Shown here piece after piece: positions 1 to 10,982 of a DNA stretch of 64,000 nucleotides. The stretch lies in assembly GCA_027563935.2 (NCBI GenBank), contig CM050452.1, positions 32,992,850 through 33,056,849 on the forward strand, given 5' to 3'. Under the pieces are notes generated by a model. That model was given only the letters and a program-made list of their open reading frames with translations. It made no database searches and was not told the DNA's origin. The stretch comes from Costus lasius. Lineage: Eukaryota > Streptophyta > Magnoliopsida > Zingiberales > Costaceae. How positions within the stretch are numbered: the stretch's first letter is position 1; every line of letters starts with the position of its first letter. The position numbers and the translations under genes were made by a program.

Positions 1-313
1 CATCCAAGGAGGCAGTGTGGATTCGTAAGTTCGTTCAGGAACTTGGTGTTGTTCCTTCGAGTGCAGATCCTTTGGTTATCTTCTGTGATAACACTGGAGC
101 AATAGCACAAGCAAAGGAACCACGGTCGCACCAGAAGTCCAAGCACATACGAGAAGGTTTCACTTGATCCGGGAGATCATTGATCGTGGCGAGATCAAAG
201 TCTGCAAGGTTCATATAGATGACAATCTAGCTGACCCGCTTACAAAGCCTCTGGCGCAGCAGAAGCATGAGAAGCACTGTAATAATATGGGTTTGAGATT
301 TCTCAACCATTAG
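1..313 (+). pseudogene. 3' end of Copia pol (RNase H region) of element E0
   Basis: The sequence enters the window inside the RNase H domain of an Angela-type Copia polyprotein. The segment with the FCDNTGAIAQAK motif and the closing residues GLRFLNH followed by TAG (311-313) match the ends of the intact polyproteins at 5718-9602 and 22082-25966. Around 140-150 the copy has lost one net base relative to those genes (just after the codons for KHI), which breaks the frame, so this copy could not make an intact RNase H. A purine-rich tract (AAGTGGGAGA, 323-332) follows and abuts an LTR, as expected for the polypurine tract of a + element. The rest of the element lies upstream of the window. Confidence 0.93.
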
Positions 314-322
314 ATTAAGTGC

Positions 323-333
323 AAGTGGGAGAT
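323..333 (+). other. Polypurine tract of element E0
   Basis: AAGTGGGAGAT lies directly before the LTR terminus TGTTGGGG. The same tract in reverse complement (ATCTCCCACTT) sits beside the 3' LTRs of the minus elements at 5698, 22062 and 45426. It is the expected primer for plus-strand DNA synthesis. Confidence 0.8.
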
Positions 334-2014
334 TGTTGGGGTATGCCCTTAAGGCTAATGTTTGAGGCCTTGGGATTATATCAGTATCATGTATAAACTC
401 TATGTTTATAAAGGCAATGGTTGTTATTCAGGTTGTTACATTATCTGCTACCATATGTATACTTCTGAATAATGTCTCAATGCTGTTCAGCTTGGCTGAC
501 ATGCAGTATTGTCCTTAGTCAAGATATCTTGGTGAACATGAGACAGCCTTGATATGATTGAGACTAATATGTGTTCTAATCTTATAGGATGCTTCGAGCA
601 TGGAATAAGATGTAGACTCATGGGTACATTGGATGTACTGGACAGACCCTAGGATATTCGATTGCTTGTCACAATGTGAATAATCCTTATATGCAAACAA
701 GTGGCATATTTCCTCTGACTTGAGATCACTTGTGTTTCTAAATGATGATTGGCATTGTTTTGAGGTAGTTCAATATCATTTGAAACATAATGGTTATAGA
801 CTATCTTGGATAATGAGCATGAGTCATGTTAGGGCACTAGTGATAGATATAGGATTGCCGTCTCCTTGTTTGGAGTGTGATGTTCTATAGGGGCCCCCTG
901 GATGAGATGGTTGAGAAAGTGTATGGCCATACCCAGATGACTATGTTCATCTGGTCTAATCATTCTCATCATATTGGAATTACAGGCTTGACACGCTTGT
1001 CCAATAAGAACATCCAGTGGCAAAGGAAACACATATGTCAAGTGACTTGGGTTCACACTTGTGCTGTGGTTTGGGTGTAGTCTTGGAAGACTCTTTCCTT
1101 TATATCGGGAGACAGTGATGTGTTGCTAGATACCCCTCACTGATCGTGATAATGTAAGTTATCGTTACCGACATTTAAAGGAAACCCTTAGGGTCGCACA
1201 ATTTGATGATATGGCTTACTTATGTCAGATCGTGTGTACTGAATTGTTTTGGTTAAGTTTAATGGAATTTAAACTCTGATTGTAAGTGAGATCTGGTCTG
1301 ATCATGTTTGATTGATTAGGGCTTGAGATCGGTAAGCTTCGATCGAGAGAATTGATGCTAGATCGATGAGATCAAGAGCATCAAGAGATGAATGGTTAGA
1401 TCTTGAGCCTTATGGTTTAATATGATCTAGACCAATGCTTGGTTTGATTTGGTCTTTAAACCAAATGAGATTGAACCGGTTCATCAAGTGAACGCTTGGT
1501 TCAACGAGGAAAATGTTGCGACTTGTTCACTTGGCGTGAACGCTTGAACACATTGAGGGTTTACTATTTTTGGAAGTCATGCTTTCCAAAATAGGGAGCA
1601 CGCCTCACGTTCGAGAGCATTGCTCTATTCTCGCTCGCAACTTCCTCTTGTCGCCTCTCTCCTCTCGTGTGGTGAGTCTTGACGCTCAAGGAGGATTCGG
1701 CCTAGCCAAGAGATCATCTCATCTTCCCTTCTTGCGATCAGGAGACTTGGAGATCCTTGCTAGCACAAGGAACGACAAGGAGAAAGCCATTTCTCATCTT
1801 GTGTGCGTCACCTTTGGAGGAGAGCCGCTCGCCCTCTTCTTCCAAGTCGCCATCCAAGCAATGGCTATGGTATGATTCCTTCTTGATCTATACATGTTAT
1901 TAAAGTTGATCATATATTCATCATGCGATCTTAGAAACCCTAGCTTCCGCTATGCAAAAAAGTTTTAATGTGCGCATATTAGGGTTTCGCCCCCCCCCCT
2001 TTAGGGACTTTCAA
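334..2014 (+). repeat. 3' LTR of Copia element E0 (family A)
   Basis: Starts TGTTGGGGTATGCCC and ends GGGACTTTCA, 1681 bp, matching the other family A LTRs in the window. It carries the family's conserved parts: the dyad hairpin GTACATTGGATGTAC (624-638), a TATA-like TTTATATC near 1100, the hairpin GATAATGTAAGTTATC (1148-1163), and a C-rich end. It is followed directly by the opposite-strand pol of another Copia element. The 3' target duplication should be ACTGG (2015-2019); its partner is outside the window. Confidence 0.9.
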
Positions 2015-3982
2015 CTGGAAGGTACCCGTTCTTGGATTTCTCCAAGTTGAACCTCTCTAGGACCTTATCAATGTAGGTACTCTAACTAAGGGCTAAGAGT
2101 CTCTTGGATCTATCCTGGTAGATCCTCTCGCTTAGGATATAGGTGGCCTCCCCTAAGTCCTTCATCTCGAAACACTTCCCTAAGCATGTCTTCACAGACT
2201 GAAGACTATGGGTGTCATTTCCGATGAGCAGTATGTCATCGACATACAAGACCAGAAAAGTTATCAAACTCCCACTGAATTTTTTGTACACGCAGGCGTC
2301 ATCTTCGCTTTTGATAAAGCGATAGTCTCTTACAGCTTCATCAAACCAAAGATTCCAACTACGAGATACTTGCTTTAATCCATAAATGGATTTCTTTAGC
2401 CTACAGACTTTATTGGCATCTACAGGATGGATGAAACCATCAGGTTGTGTCATATACACATCCTCTGTCAGCCTCCCATTAAGGAACATTGTCTTAACAT
2501 CCATTTGCCATATCTCATAGTCATGATATGCAGCTATAGCAAGCAAAATTCGAATGCATTTGATCATGGCAACTAGCGAGAAGGTTTCATCATAGTCCAC
2601 CATGTGGACTTGTTTGAATTCTTTAGCCACTAGTCTACCCTTATAGGTAACTATGTTGCCATCCATGTCAGTCTTCCTTTTGAAGACCCATTTGCACCCT
2701 ATGGATTTTACCCCATCAGGTAGCTCAACCAAATCCTAGACTTGGTTAGCTGACATGGAATCCATCTCGGATCACAAGGCCTCAAGTTATCGCACGGAGT
2801 CTGGTCCACTAACCGCCTCATCATAAGTCCTAGGCTCATCCTCAATGATGAAGATCCCATCGTGTTGGGTCGGCAGCGACCCATACCTCTCAAGTGCATG
2901 ACGAATCCTCCCAAACCTATTTGGGACATGTGTCTGAGCCTCAGGCTGCCTAGCAACCGGTGCCGGTGGCTCAGGTTCCATCTCTGTGTCTTGTGGTTGC
3001 ACTTGGACCTCGTCCAAGTCAAACTTTCTCCCACTGACTTCTCTCATGAGAAATTCTTTCTCTAGAAAGACAGCACCCCGAGCAATAAAAACTTTATTCT
3101 CAGTGGGAATATAGAAGTAGTATCCTTTAGTTTCCTTAGGATACCCCCACAAACACACATTTATCTGATCTAGGTTCAAGCTTGCTAGAATGCTGACATT
3201 TGACATAAGCCTCACATCCCTAGATCCTGATAACGAGAGGTTAGGGCATCTCCCACACCAAACTTCGTTTGGTATCTTGGAGACACTCTTAGATGGAACA
3301 TTATTCAGTATTAGAGAAGCTGTCTCAAGTGCAAAACCTCAGAATGAGGGTGGTAGAGTTGCATGACTCATCATAGATCGAACCATGTCCAACAGGGTTC
3401 GATTTCTCCTTTCAAACACACCATTCCATTCAGGTGTTCCAGGAGGAGTGAGTTGGGATAGAATCCCACACTCTCTCAGATATTCAAAGAACTCACCGCT
3501 CAGGTACTCTCCACCACGATTTGATCAAAGAGTTTTATTGGATCTTCCAAGCTGGTTCTCTACTTCATTTTTGAACTCCTTGAATTTCTCAAAGGATTCA
3601 GACTTATGTCTCATCAAGTAGACATAACCATATTTACTGAAGTCATCAGGAAATGTGATGAAGTAGTTGTACCCTCCTCTGGCTTGTTTACTGAATGGCT
3701 CTTACACATCACTGTGTATAAGATCCAATAAACCTCCTATCCTCTCACTGATCTCAGTGAAGGGCGCCTTTGTCATCTTCCCTAATAAACAAGTCTCATA
3801 AGTATCAAATTCCTCCAAGGAACTTGAATCTAACAACCCATTTATATGGAGTTGTTGGATGCGATTCTTGTTTATATGGGCTAATCGACAATGCCATAGG
3901 AAAGCATTAACTGAACCACTCAGTTTGATCCTTTTGTTATTTATGTTACATATAGAACTATCCATGTCCAAGACATATAATC
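2015..3982 (-). pseudogene. Decayed Copia pol relic H1 (integrase to reverse transcriptase)
   Basis: Read on the minus strand from 3982 to 2015, the fragment passes through the GAG-pre-integrase zinc-binding region (HCRLAHINK, then the IHSDV start of integrase, 3702-3971), a stop-ridden integrase core (about 3240-3700), the basic linker region (2787-3215) and reverse transcriptase (2082-2732). The reverse transcriptase keeps QMDVKTMFLNG and the catalytic YVDD box. The protein is clearly related to, but much more diverged from, the intact polyproteins here, and the frame is broken in several places. The copy has lost both ends: E0 inserted into its 3' side and E1 into its 5' side. It is therefore older than both neighbours. 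Confidence 0.9.
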
Positions 3983-5697
3983 TGAAGGGTCCCCTTCAAG
4001 GGGGAGCGCAAGCGGATAAAAACCCCTTTCAAGAGGGGGGCCGAAAACCCTAATCAAGGGGGCGCATGCATTTTGCTAGGGTTTCAAGAATTCAATCGCT
4101 TATGTGCTCATATGATCAACTATAATATTTCATTAGATCAAGAATGTGATCATACCAATGCCATAGATCGGATGTCGGCTTGGAAGCAAAGTTCAAAGAG
4201 AACTTCTCCAAAGGAATCGCACACAAGAAGAAGAAGGCCTACACCTTGAACGTCCCTTGTGCTAGCAAGGCTCCAAAGTATCCCTTGTCGCGTGAAGGAG
4301 ATTTTGAGATCAAGCTTGGTGAGAGCCACCTTCCTCCTCTTCTCGTCCGAATGCACTCACCTCCGAGGATGAACGTTGAGAAGAGAGGAGTGAAGTCGAG
4401 CGTTCAAAACGCTTTGGCGTTAAGGTGAAGTCGCCTTCAACACTTTCCATAAATGGAAGAGATGAAGCTATGCGCCCATTACCGAACCAAAACGCCTAAC
4501 CCCTTGAACCAAGCGTTCACCCTTGTGAACCGGTTCAAGCCACTTCAATCCATTTCAATTTGGTTCAAGAACCAAATTAAACCAGCCCAAGCCATGGTCT
4601 AGATCTCATTGAACCAATGGTTCAATATCTAACCGTTGATCTCGTGATACTCTTGATCTCACCGATCTAGCATCAATACTCTCGATCGAAGCTTACCGAT
4701 CTCAAGTCCCAATCAATCAAACATGATCAGACCAGATCTCACTTACAATCAGAGCCTCTATCCCTTTAAACTGAACCCAAACAATTCAGTCCACATGATC
4801 TGACTTAAGTAAGCCATATCATCAAATTGTGCGACCCTGAGGGTTTCCTTTAAATGTCGGTAACGATAACTTTCGTTATCACGATCAGTGAGGGGTATCT
4901 AGCAACACATCACTGTCTCCCGATATAAAGGAAAGAGTCTTCCAAGACTTCACCCAAACCACAGCACAAGTGTGAATCAACTTCACTAGGCATACATGTG
5001 TCCTTTGCCACTGGATGTTCTTATTGGACAAGCGGGTCAAGCTTGTAACTCCAATACGATGAGCATGATTAGATCAGATGAACATAGTCATCTGGGTATG
5101 GCCATACACTATCTCAATCATCTCATATAGGGGGGCCCTTTAGAACATCACACTCCTTAAACAAGGAGACGGCAATCCTATGTCTATCACTAGTGCCCTA
5201 ACCTGATTCAAGCTCACCATCCAAGATAGTCTATAATCATTATGTTTCAAATGATATTGAACTACCTCAAGACAATGACAATCATCATTTAGAAACACAA
5301 GTGATCTCAAGTCAGAGGACATGTGCCACTTGGTGCTTACAAGGATCATTCACATTGTGACAAGCAATTGAATATCCTAGTAGGGTCTGTCCAGTACATC
5401 CAATGTACCCATGAGTCTACATCTTATTCCATGCTCGAAGCATCCTATAAGATTAGAACACATATTAGTCTCAATCATATCAAGGCTGTCTCATGTTCAC
5501 CAAGATATCTCGACTAAGGACATATGCATGTCAGCCTAGCTGAACAGCTTTGAGACATTATTCAGAAGTACACTTATTACAGCAGACAAGGTAGCAACCT
5601 GAATAATAACCATGCCTTTATAAACATAAGAGTTTATTACATGATACTTATACAATCCCAAGGCCTCAAACATTAGCCTTAAGGGCATACCCCAACA
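3983..5697 (-). repeat. 3' LTR of E1 (family A)
   Basis: On the + strand it runs from TGAAGGGTCCCC to CATACCCCAACA, 1715 bp, the reverse complement of a TG...CA LTR. It carries the dyad GTACATCCAATGTAC at 5394-5408 and the second hairpin near 4867 with the loop changed to TTTC but the stem kept. The left edge cuts H1 pol; the expected 5-bp duplication is TAATC (3978-3982). Confidence 0.92.
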
Positions 5698-5717
5698 ATC
5701 TCCCACTTGCACTTAAT

Positions 5718-8700
5718 CTAATGGTTGAGAAATCTCAAACCCATATTATTACAGTGCTTCTCATGCTTCTGCTGCGCCAGAGGCTTGGTAAGCGGGTCTG
5801 CCAGATTGTCATCTGTATGAACCTTGCATATTTTGATCTCGCCATGATCAATGATCTCCCGGATCAAGTGAAACCGTCTCTGTATGTGCTTGGACTTCTG
5901 GTGCGACCGTGGTTCCTTTGCTTGTGCGATTGCTCCAGTGTTATCACAGAAGATAACCAAAGGATCTGCACTCGAAGGAACAACACCAAGTTCTCTCACG
6001 AACTTACGAATCCACACTGCCTCCTTGGATGCTTCCGAGGCTGCAACATACTCGGCTTCTGTTGTGGAATCAGCAACAGTTGACTGTTTGAAACTCTTCC
6101 ACACCACTGCTCCACCATTCAAGCTAAAAACATAGCCTGATTGCGATCGGAAATCATCCTGGTCTGACTGGAACGAAGCGTCAGTATATCCTTCTATACT
6201 GAGTTCTTCCTGACCACCATATATCAAGAACATATCTTTGGTCCTCCGCAGATATTTTAAAATGTTCTTGACTGCAATCCAGTGCGCCATACCTGGATTA
6301 CTTTGGAATCGACTGGTCACGCTTAACCCGTAAGCGACGTCTGGGCGAGTACACAACATCGCATACATAATGGACCCAATAGCCGAAGCATAAGGCGTAT
6401 TGTCCATTTCATCTTTCTTAGTCTGTGTATGTGGACACTGACTCTTCGAAAGATTCAGACCATGTCTGACTGGAAGATATCCTCGTTTAGAATTCTCTAA
6501 ATGAAATCTCTCCAGGACTTTATCGATGTAAGTACTCTGGCACAGCCCGAGAAGCCTCTTAGATCTATCTCTGTAGATCTTCACACCTAATACATAGGCT
6601 GCTTCTCCTAGATCTTTCATTTGGAAATATTTCCTTAACCATGCTTTAACAGCATGCATTTCAGGAATATCATTTCCAATGATCAAGATATCATCGACGT
6701 AGAGGATTAGGAATGTAATTACGCTCCCACTAAACCTCTTATATACGCACGGGTCATCTTCGTTCTTGATGAAGCCAAACTCAGAGATTGATTCATCAAA
6801 ACGAATATTCCAGCTTCTTGATGCTTGCTTAAGTCCATAAATGGACTTCTTTAACTTGCATATTTTATGACGATCTGAGGGATTAGTGAAACCTTCAGGT
6901 TGTGTCATATACACATCCTCATCCAGATTTCCATTAAGGAAAGCTGTCTTCACATCCATCTGCCAGATCTCATAATCATAATATGCTGCTATCGCGAAAA
7001 GAATCCGAATAGACTTAAACATGGCTACAGGAGAGAAAGTTTCATCATAATCTAACCCGTAGATTTGTTTGAAACCTTTCGCAACTAGCCTGCCTTTATA
7101 GGTAACAACGTTACCATCCATGTCAATCTTCTTCTTGAAGATCCATTTACAGCCTATAGGGATTACTCCCGGAGGCGGATCAACCAAATCCCAGACTTGG
7201 TTATCTGACATGGAGTCCATCTCGGCTCGCATAGCATCAAGCCATCTAGCTGACTCCGGTCCACTGACCGCATCCGCATAAGTAAGGGGTTCATCATTAT
7301 CAATGATGTAGACTCCGTCATAGCGCTCAGGCTGACGACGGATCCTTCCCGATCTTCGCGGTTCCCGTGTTATTTGAGCCTCAGGTTGTTCAATAACCTG
7401 ATCTACCGGCTCAGGCACATCCAACTGTGCTTGACTACTTTGTCCTTCCTCTGGAATCTCATCCAGCTTTATTTCTCTCCCACTGGCCTCTTGCAGAAGA
7501 AATTCCTTCTCAAGAAATATGGCCGTCCGAGCAACAAATACTTTGTTCTCCTTGGGATCGTAGAAATAATAACCCTTAGTTTCCTTAGGGTAACCGACAA
7601 AGATACATTTCTCAGATCTGCTCTCCAGTTTCCTAGAGGCGAGCTTTTTGACATAAGCCTCGCAACCCCAGATCCTGATAAATGTCAAGCTCGGCTGTTT
7701 CCAATACCATAACTCATATGGCGTCTTTGAAACTGCCTTGGATGGCACTCGGTTTAGTACCTTTGCAGCTGTTTCCAGTGCAAAACCCCAAAAGGAGTAT
7801 GGAAGAGTAGCCTGACTCATCATAGAACGAACCATATCAAGTAACGTTCTATTTCTCCTCTCGGACACACCATTCCATTGCGGTGTTCCTGGCGGAGTGA
7901 GCTGTGAGATAATCCCACACTCCTTTAGATAGTCAGTAAACGCATGACTCAAGTATTCTCCACCTCGATCTGAGCGAAGTGCCTTGATATTTCGGCCTAG
8001 CTGATTCTGTACTTCATTCTTGAACTCTTTGAACTTGTCAAAAGATTCACTCTTATGTCTCATCAAATAGACATACCCATACCTACTGAAATCATCAGTA
8101 AAGGTAATGAAGTACTGATAGCCACCTCTGGCATGTTTACTAAATGGCCCACACACATCACTGTGTATAAGGTCAAGTAAACCTGAAGCCCTTTGACCTT
8201 TATTAGAAAAAGGTGACTTCGTCATTTTACCCATCAAACAAGCTTTGCATGTATCAATCTCCTCATAGGAGAATGATCCCAGTAGTCCATGATCATGCAA
8301 CCGCTTAATGCGCTTCTTGTTAATATGGCCTAAACGACTATACCATAGCAAGGTGCTGTCATCAGCATACTTGGCTTTCTTATTATCAATGTTTTGTATA
8401 GAATTTTCCATGTCCAACATGAACAACCCATTGTTAATTGAACCAGTCGCATACACAATATTATCACAAGATAAAACACACTTTGAAATATTGCATTCAA
8501 AGGCAAATCCTTTCCTGACAAGAGCAGGAATAGAGATAATATTCTTGGTAATACTGGGTACAAAATAACAATTGTTTAATTCCAATACAATGCCAGATGG
8601 TAAAGAAATGAAATAGTCTCCTACAGCAACAGCAGCAACCCGTGCCCCGTTTCCAACGCGTAGGTCTACCTCATGCTGTCCCACCTGCCTTCTTCTCTTG

Positions 8701-9602
8701 AGTTCCTGTACATTTGAACAAATGTGAACTCCACATGCAGTGTCCAACACCCATGATATGGTAGAAGAAGATAACATGACCTCAGTCACATATATACCTG
8801 AGCCAGAAGCGATGCTTCCCCTCTTATCTCCTTGGAGCGCTTTACAGTCCTTTTTCCAGTGACCCAGCTGGCCACAGTGGAAACACCTGTTGTCCTTCGA
8901 CCGCTTGACCTTCTGTTTCAGAGCCTTGCTGTAATTCTTGACAGGGGCCTTGCCCTTCTTCCCCTTCTTCTTGTTCCTTGAGGGAACCAATAAGACAGAG
9001 GTTGAAGGCTTTCCCTTCAGAGTTTCCTCAGTAGTCAAGAGCATATTCAGCAGCTCTGCCGGCGTACAATCGATTTTGTTCATATTAAAGTTAATGATGA
9101 ACGCATCGAAAGAGGGCGGGAGAGACTGCAGAATAATATCCACAGCAATCTCCTGGTTGATGGTATGCTCCAGTTTCTCCAGAGCCTCCTTGTGCCCAAT
9201 CATCTTGAGCACGTGAGCTCCCACTGGGCTCCCTTCAGCCAGTTTGCTCTGAAAGAACAGCTTCGTCAGATTATAGCGTTCTGTCCTCGCCTGTGCAGCA
9301 TAGAGCATCTTGAGGTTCGCTATAATTTCTATAGCCGACATATCCTCATGCTGACGCTGCAGCGGTGGCGTCATAGACGCTAGCATCAGGCAAGCGACAT
9401 CAATGCTATCATTGACGTGCTTTTCATAGGCATCCCGAACCGCCCTTGCGGCGTTCGGAGCGGGCTGCGGCGGTATCGCCGTCTCGAGGACATACAGTTT
9501 CCTCTCTGCCTTAAGAACGATATTAAGGTGTCCGAACCAGTCGGAGAAGTTCGGCCCAGCAAACTTCTCCCTTTCCAGTAGGGATCGCACATTGAAGCTC
9601 AT
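5718..9602 (-). CDS. gag-pol: Copia Gag-Pol polyprotein of E1, intact 1294 aa
   Basis: Single frame from ATG at 9602 to TAG at 5718. Domains by residue: UBN2-type Gag (about 1-200); lysine-rich stretch; CCHC zinc knuckle (C240, C243, H248, C253); aspartic protease at LDTACG (D287); GAG-pre-integrase HHCC (about 421-455); integrase core with D482, D545, E581; basic linker with RRSGRIRRQPER (about 749-760); reverse transcriptase with D883 and YVDD (968-971); RNase H with D1141, E1184 and D1220. The domain order PR-INT-RT-RH is diagnostic of Ty1/Copia, and the Gag resembles the Angela clade. The product would form cytoplasmic virus-like particles, copy the element RNA and integrate the cDNA in the nucleus. 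No stop or frameshift is visible. Length equals that of E2 and of E4 ignoring its stop. Activity is inferred only. Confidence 0.96.
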   Translation of the reverse strand: MSFNVRSLLEREKFAGPNFSDWFGHLNIVLKAERKLYVLETAIPPQPAPNAARAVRDAYEKHVNDSIDVACLMLASMTPPLQRQHEDMSAIEIIANLKMLYAAQARTERYNLTKLFFQSKLAEGSPVGAHVLKMIGHKEALEKLEHTINQEIAVDIILQSLPPSFDAFIINFNMNKIDCTPAELLNMLLTTEETLKGKPSTSVLLVPSRNKKKGKKGKAPVKNYSKALKQKVKRSKDNRCFHCGQLGHWKKDCKALQGDKRGSIASGSGIYVTEVMLSSSTISWVLDTACGVHICSNVQELKRRRQVGQHEVDLRVGNGARVAAVAVGDYFISLPSGIVLELNNCYFVPSITKNIISIPALVRKGFAFECNISKCVLSCDNIVYATGSINNGLFMLDMENSIQNIDNKKAKYADDSTLLWYSRLGHINKKRIKRLHDHGLLGSFSYEEIDTCKACLMGKMTKSPFSNKGQRASGLLDLIHSDVCGPFSKHARGGYQYFITFTDDFSRYGYVYLMRHKSESFDKFKEFKNEVQNQLGRNIKALRSDRGGEYLSHAFTDYLKECGIISQLTPPGTPQWNGVSERRNRTLLDMVRSMMSQATLPYSFWGFALETAAKVLNRVPSKAVSKTPYELWYWKQPSLTFIRIWGCEAYVKKLASRKLESRSEKCIFVGYPKETKGYYFYDPKENKVFVARTAIFLEKEFLLQEASGREIKLDEIPEEGQSSQAQLDVPEPVDQVIEQPEAQITREPRRSGRIRRQPERYDGVYIIDNDEPLTYADAVSGPESARWLDAMRAEMDSMSDNQVWDLVDPPPGVIPIGCKWIFKKKIDMDGNVVTYKGRLVAKGFKQIYGLDYDETFSPVAMFKSIRILFAIAAYYDYEIWQMDVKTAFLNGNLDEDVYMTQPEGFTNPSDRHKICKLKKSIYGLKQASRSWNIRFDESISEFGFIKNEDDPCVYKRFSGSVITFLILYVDDILIIGNDIPEMHAVKAWLRKYFQMKDLGEAAYVLGVKIYRDRSKRLLGLCQSTYIDKVLERFHLENSKRGYLPVRHGLNLSKSQCPHTQTKKDEMDNTPYASAIGSIMYAMLCTRPDVAYGLSVTSRFQSNPGMAHWIAVKNILKYLRRTKDMFLIYGGQEELSIEGYTDASFQSDQDDFRSQSGYVFSLNGGAVVWKSFKQSTVADSTTEAEYVAASEASKEAVWIRKFVRELGVVPSSADPLVIFCDNTGAIAQAKEPRSHQKSKHIQRRFHLIREIIDHGEIKICKVHTDDNLADPLTKPLAQQKHEKHCNNMGLRFLNH

Positions 9603-10860
9603 GGTGTTCGTTGCTGCAGGAATCTACAACAATGCAAGAACAGCAAGGTCAGTATCAATGTTAAGAATCAATCAGGACTTAAGAATGATTCCTTTTCTCA
9701 CTATTTTAGCTGACTGTAAAATCCAGTAAAACAGTCCGAAAGAGTAACACTCTTTTAGTGAGATGGGATCCAGATTTCATACTTGGTCTCCGCGTCCCGC
9801 TCAGGCGAGATAAGATGCACAGAGATGACAAGCACTAATTTCTGGTAGGCTGTCCCAGCCAATCGCCAACCCGTGCGATTCCCCTTCACCTGGGCAATCC
9901 AGCAGACTGTGCCAACTGAGTTGGTACAACACAGTCTCTGATCCCTCAGATGGCTGCCTCCATGTGCTACCATATGCGCCACATATGTAGTCTACATGGT
10001 CAAGCTGACCCGACCTACTCCCTGGACCACCACGTGCTATGCTGAGCAACGAGAAGCGATAAATCCCTTCTCTGTAACACGCAGGTGAAATCCAGCACCG
10101 TCTGAAGATAGATGGACGTGCCCACTGAGTGGGTACAACACGGCTCCAACGATAATCAGAATAGTGAGGTTTCGCGTCAGAAGGCTTACGAGCTTGATAT
10201 GTTAGCGTTTGGATTTTAACGGTCTTTTATCTTCTTCACTATCATGCAAGTCCTATGGTGATAGCAGAAGATAAACTCATGCAGTTCTAATTATATAAGC
10301 AATAAAAAGAAAGCATGCATCTTATGTGGTAAAAGCCCAAAGCCTAAGTAAGACCTTAAGAAACTTAAGTCTTCACTTGCTCTTCTTGGGACTTTGCATC
10401 TCATCTGGTCCAACCCAGGGCCCTAACGCCAAGAGCACCTCAAGTGCGCCACCAGCTGAAAGCCCCTCTTGGATGTGTGCATTTGTGCTCTTGTCTAATC
10501 AAATACAATTTGATCTATCTAGACAAGTTTGACTCGCAGGTCAATTATACATTATAAATTAAGTACAAATGTGATTCGCAGATCACAAATTAATTTACAA
10601 GTTTAATTCCAGGCACGCAGGCCCCAGCACAGCACACATTAGGGCAACCCACATAAGATTAAATAAACAAACATCATGGCATCAATCAACATGTGATCCA
10701 ATCATGAAATTAAATTTTTGAAAACCCCATGGCATCAATTTTAATTTCCTTATGTGCCCCTACAACCTTACAATGGTACATTGATAGGGATCCACTCAAT
10801 TTTAATTTCCTTATGTGCCCCTACAACCTTACAATGGTACATAGATACAATAATTTTTCC
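9603..10860 (-). other. 5' leader of E1 (family A type part)
   Basis: Untranslated leader reading leftward into gag. From 9603 to about 10797 it matches the leaders of E2, E4 and E6, including the block at about 9755-10150 with two overlapping small open frames (9801-10049 and 9755-9982) and the pyrimidine-rich tract ending in TAG before the gag ATG. Beyond about 10797 it departs from the family A leader and becomes the leader of a family B element. Confidence 0.8.
10738..10846 (-). repeat. Direct duplication at the leader breakpoint of E1
   Basis: A segment of about 45 bp containing CCTTATGTGCCCCTACAACC occurs twice, about 61 bp apart. Other family A leaders (for example 27100-27160) have it once. 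The duplication lies exactly where E1 stops resembling family A, which marks a recombination or template-switch point. Confidence 0.8.
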
Positions 10861-10966
10861 TACTTTGAAAAATCATGCGCCATGTGATCATGCAATTTGC
10901 GAAAATTGAAACATGGCATGCGAGCATGGAAAAGCATGAAAGTACATCGTTCGAGGCTTGCAAGTC

Positions 10967-10978
10967 GCTCTGATACTA
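10967..10978 (-). other. Degenerate primer-binding site of family B element
   Basis: GCTCTGATACTA on the + strand is one base off the complement of the initiator-Met tRNA site TGGTATCAGAGC. It lies 4 bases from the LTR terminus at 10983, the expected place. Confidence 0.7.
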
Positions 10979-10982
10979 CTCT

